Assembly: GCA_031280915.1 (NCBI GenBank)
Contig: JAITGC010000027.1
Coordinates: 1 to 52,162, forward strand
Source of the DNA: Desulfovibrio sp.
GTDB lineage: Bacteria > Desulfobacterota > Desulfovibrionia > Desulfovibrionales > Desulfovibrionaceae
DNA: 52,162 nucleotides
Reading direction: 5' to 3'
The stretch's first letter is position 1. The number at the start of each line of letters is the position of its first letter. Below, in pieces: positions 52,004 to 52,162 of the stretch. Position numbers and translations under genes: made by a program. Under the pieces are notes generated by a model. It was not told the origin of the DNA. It was given only the letters and a program-made list of their open reading frames with translations, and did not search any database.

Positions 52004-52162
52004 TGCTGGATATGTTCGTAAACGGTATTGAGCGCGGCATACGCGCCTTGTCCGAAGCCTTTGCCGGGCCGGTTCACAGCTATTGCAAGCTGGAAACGGT
52101 CGATGGCGGCATTTTGGTGGCCGATGACGGGAGCCTCGTAAGCCTCCTGCGGCTGGAGGGTT
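52003..52162 (+). CDS. Type IVB ATPase DotO/IcmB (VirB4-like), N-terminus only
   Basis: 53 codons visible before the window ends. The fragment starts LDMFVNGIERGIRALSEAF and contains YCKLETVDGGILVADDGSLV, the N-terminal signature of IcmB/DotO and TraU, with the DGSL turn. The start overlaps the DotI stop in a TAATG arrangement. The Walker motifs lie beyond the edge, so the call rests on these 53 residues and on gene order. Confidence 0.75.
   Translation, partial: MLDMFVNGIERGIRALSEAFAGPVHSYCKLETVDGGILVADDGSLVSLLRLEG

Larger units (their letters stand above)
46431..52162. mobile_element. Left end of an integrative conjugative element (MPF-I type)
   Basis: Everything from the tRNA-Gly break to the right edge is element-like: a terminator, repeated GTGACAT boxes, a 400-nt structured leader, a replication/DNA-binding-type gene and a Dot/Icm-type transfer cluster. 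The extent beyond 52162 is unknown. No integrase, relaxase or coupling ATPase is in view, so mobility is inferred from the transfer genes and the tRNA site. Confidence 0.75.

Overview
The window reads as a chromosome segment of a strictly anaerobic, moderately GC-rich Gram-negative bacterium, most likely a member of the Desulfovibrionales (inference from gene content and synteny: rubrerythrin, pyrK-pyrD, fmdB-yicC-remA-gmk-pyrF, ftsH-folP-cdaA-cdaR-glmM, several sigma-54 regulators and sigma-54 promoters, cobT). Positions 1 to about 46430 are dense housekeeping chromosome; from about 46431 to the right edge the content changes to the start of an integrative conjugative element.

Layout. 192-6557 (minus): an apparent six-gene operon pyrK-pyrD-GNAT acyltransferase-NAD-dependent epimerase-ABC-F ATPase-Nudix hydrolase. 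6851-12654 (plus): fmdB, yicC, remA, gmk, an internally deleted pyrF, a TPR protein, recJ, then rubrerythrin behind a palindromic operator. 12944-15960: ctpA-type protease, proC, and a convergent AMIN-domain protein. 16294-18351: an orphan sigma-54 activator. 18501-24486 (minus): ftsH-folP-cdaA-cdaR-glmM, which links membrane proteolysis, folate synthesis, c-di-AMP synthesis and peptidoglycan precursor supply. 24806-27839 (plus): an orphan FlgE behind a clear -24/-12 promoter, then aroE-aroQ. 27959-33211: a PrpR-type sigma-54 regulator divergent from a DASS-family anion transporter and a four-rhodanese protein. 33361-36166: a DegT aminotransferase and a cytidylyltransferase-SpsG/PseG fusion for an activated surface sugar. 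36249-46050: der, an MFS carrier, a DegP/DegQ protease, cobT, an orphan OppF/DppF ATPase, an EttA-type ABC-F protein and a DUF4139 protein.

Right end. At 46393-46430 a strong sigma-70 promoter drives a tRNA-Gly(CCC) gene that is cut just after its anticodon loop. What follows is a terminator, a helical-turn-spaced direct repeat that could be an integrase arm site, a long structured leader, a winged-helix/replication-type protein, and a Dot/Icm (MPF-I) secretion cluster in the order DotH-DotG-DotE-DotP-DotI-DotO (DotO runs off the edge). No integrase, relaxase or far attachment site is in view.

The intergenic spaces are unusually rich in palindromes. There are two non-autonomous transposon-like elements (MITEs) with terminal inverted repeats and target-site duplications (40321-40460 and 46160-46312), a family of dispersed hairpin repeats, and a 110-nt multibranched structure between ftsH and flgE. 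The most notable lesions are the in-frame internal deletion of pyrF and the split tRNA-Gly.
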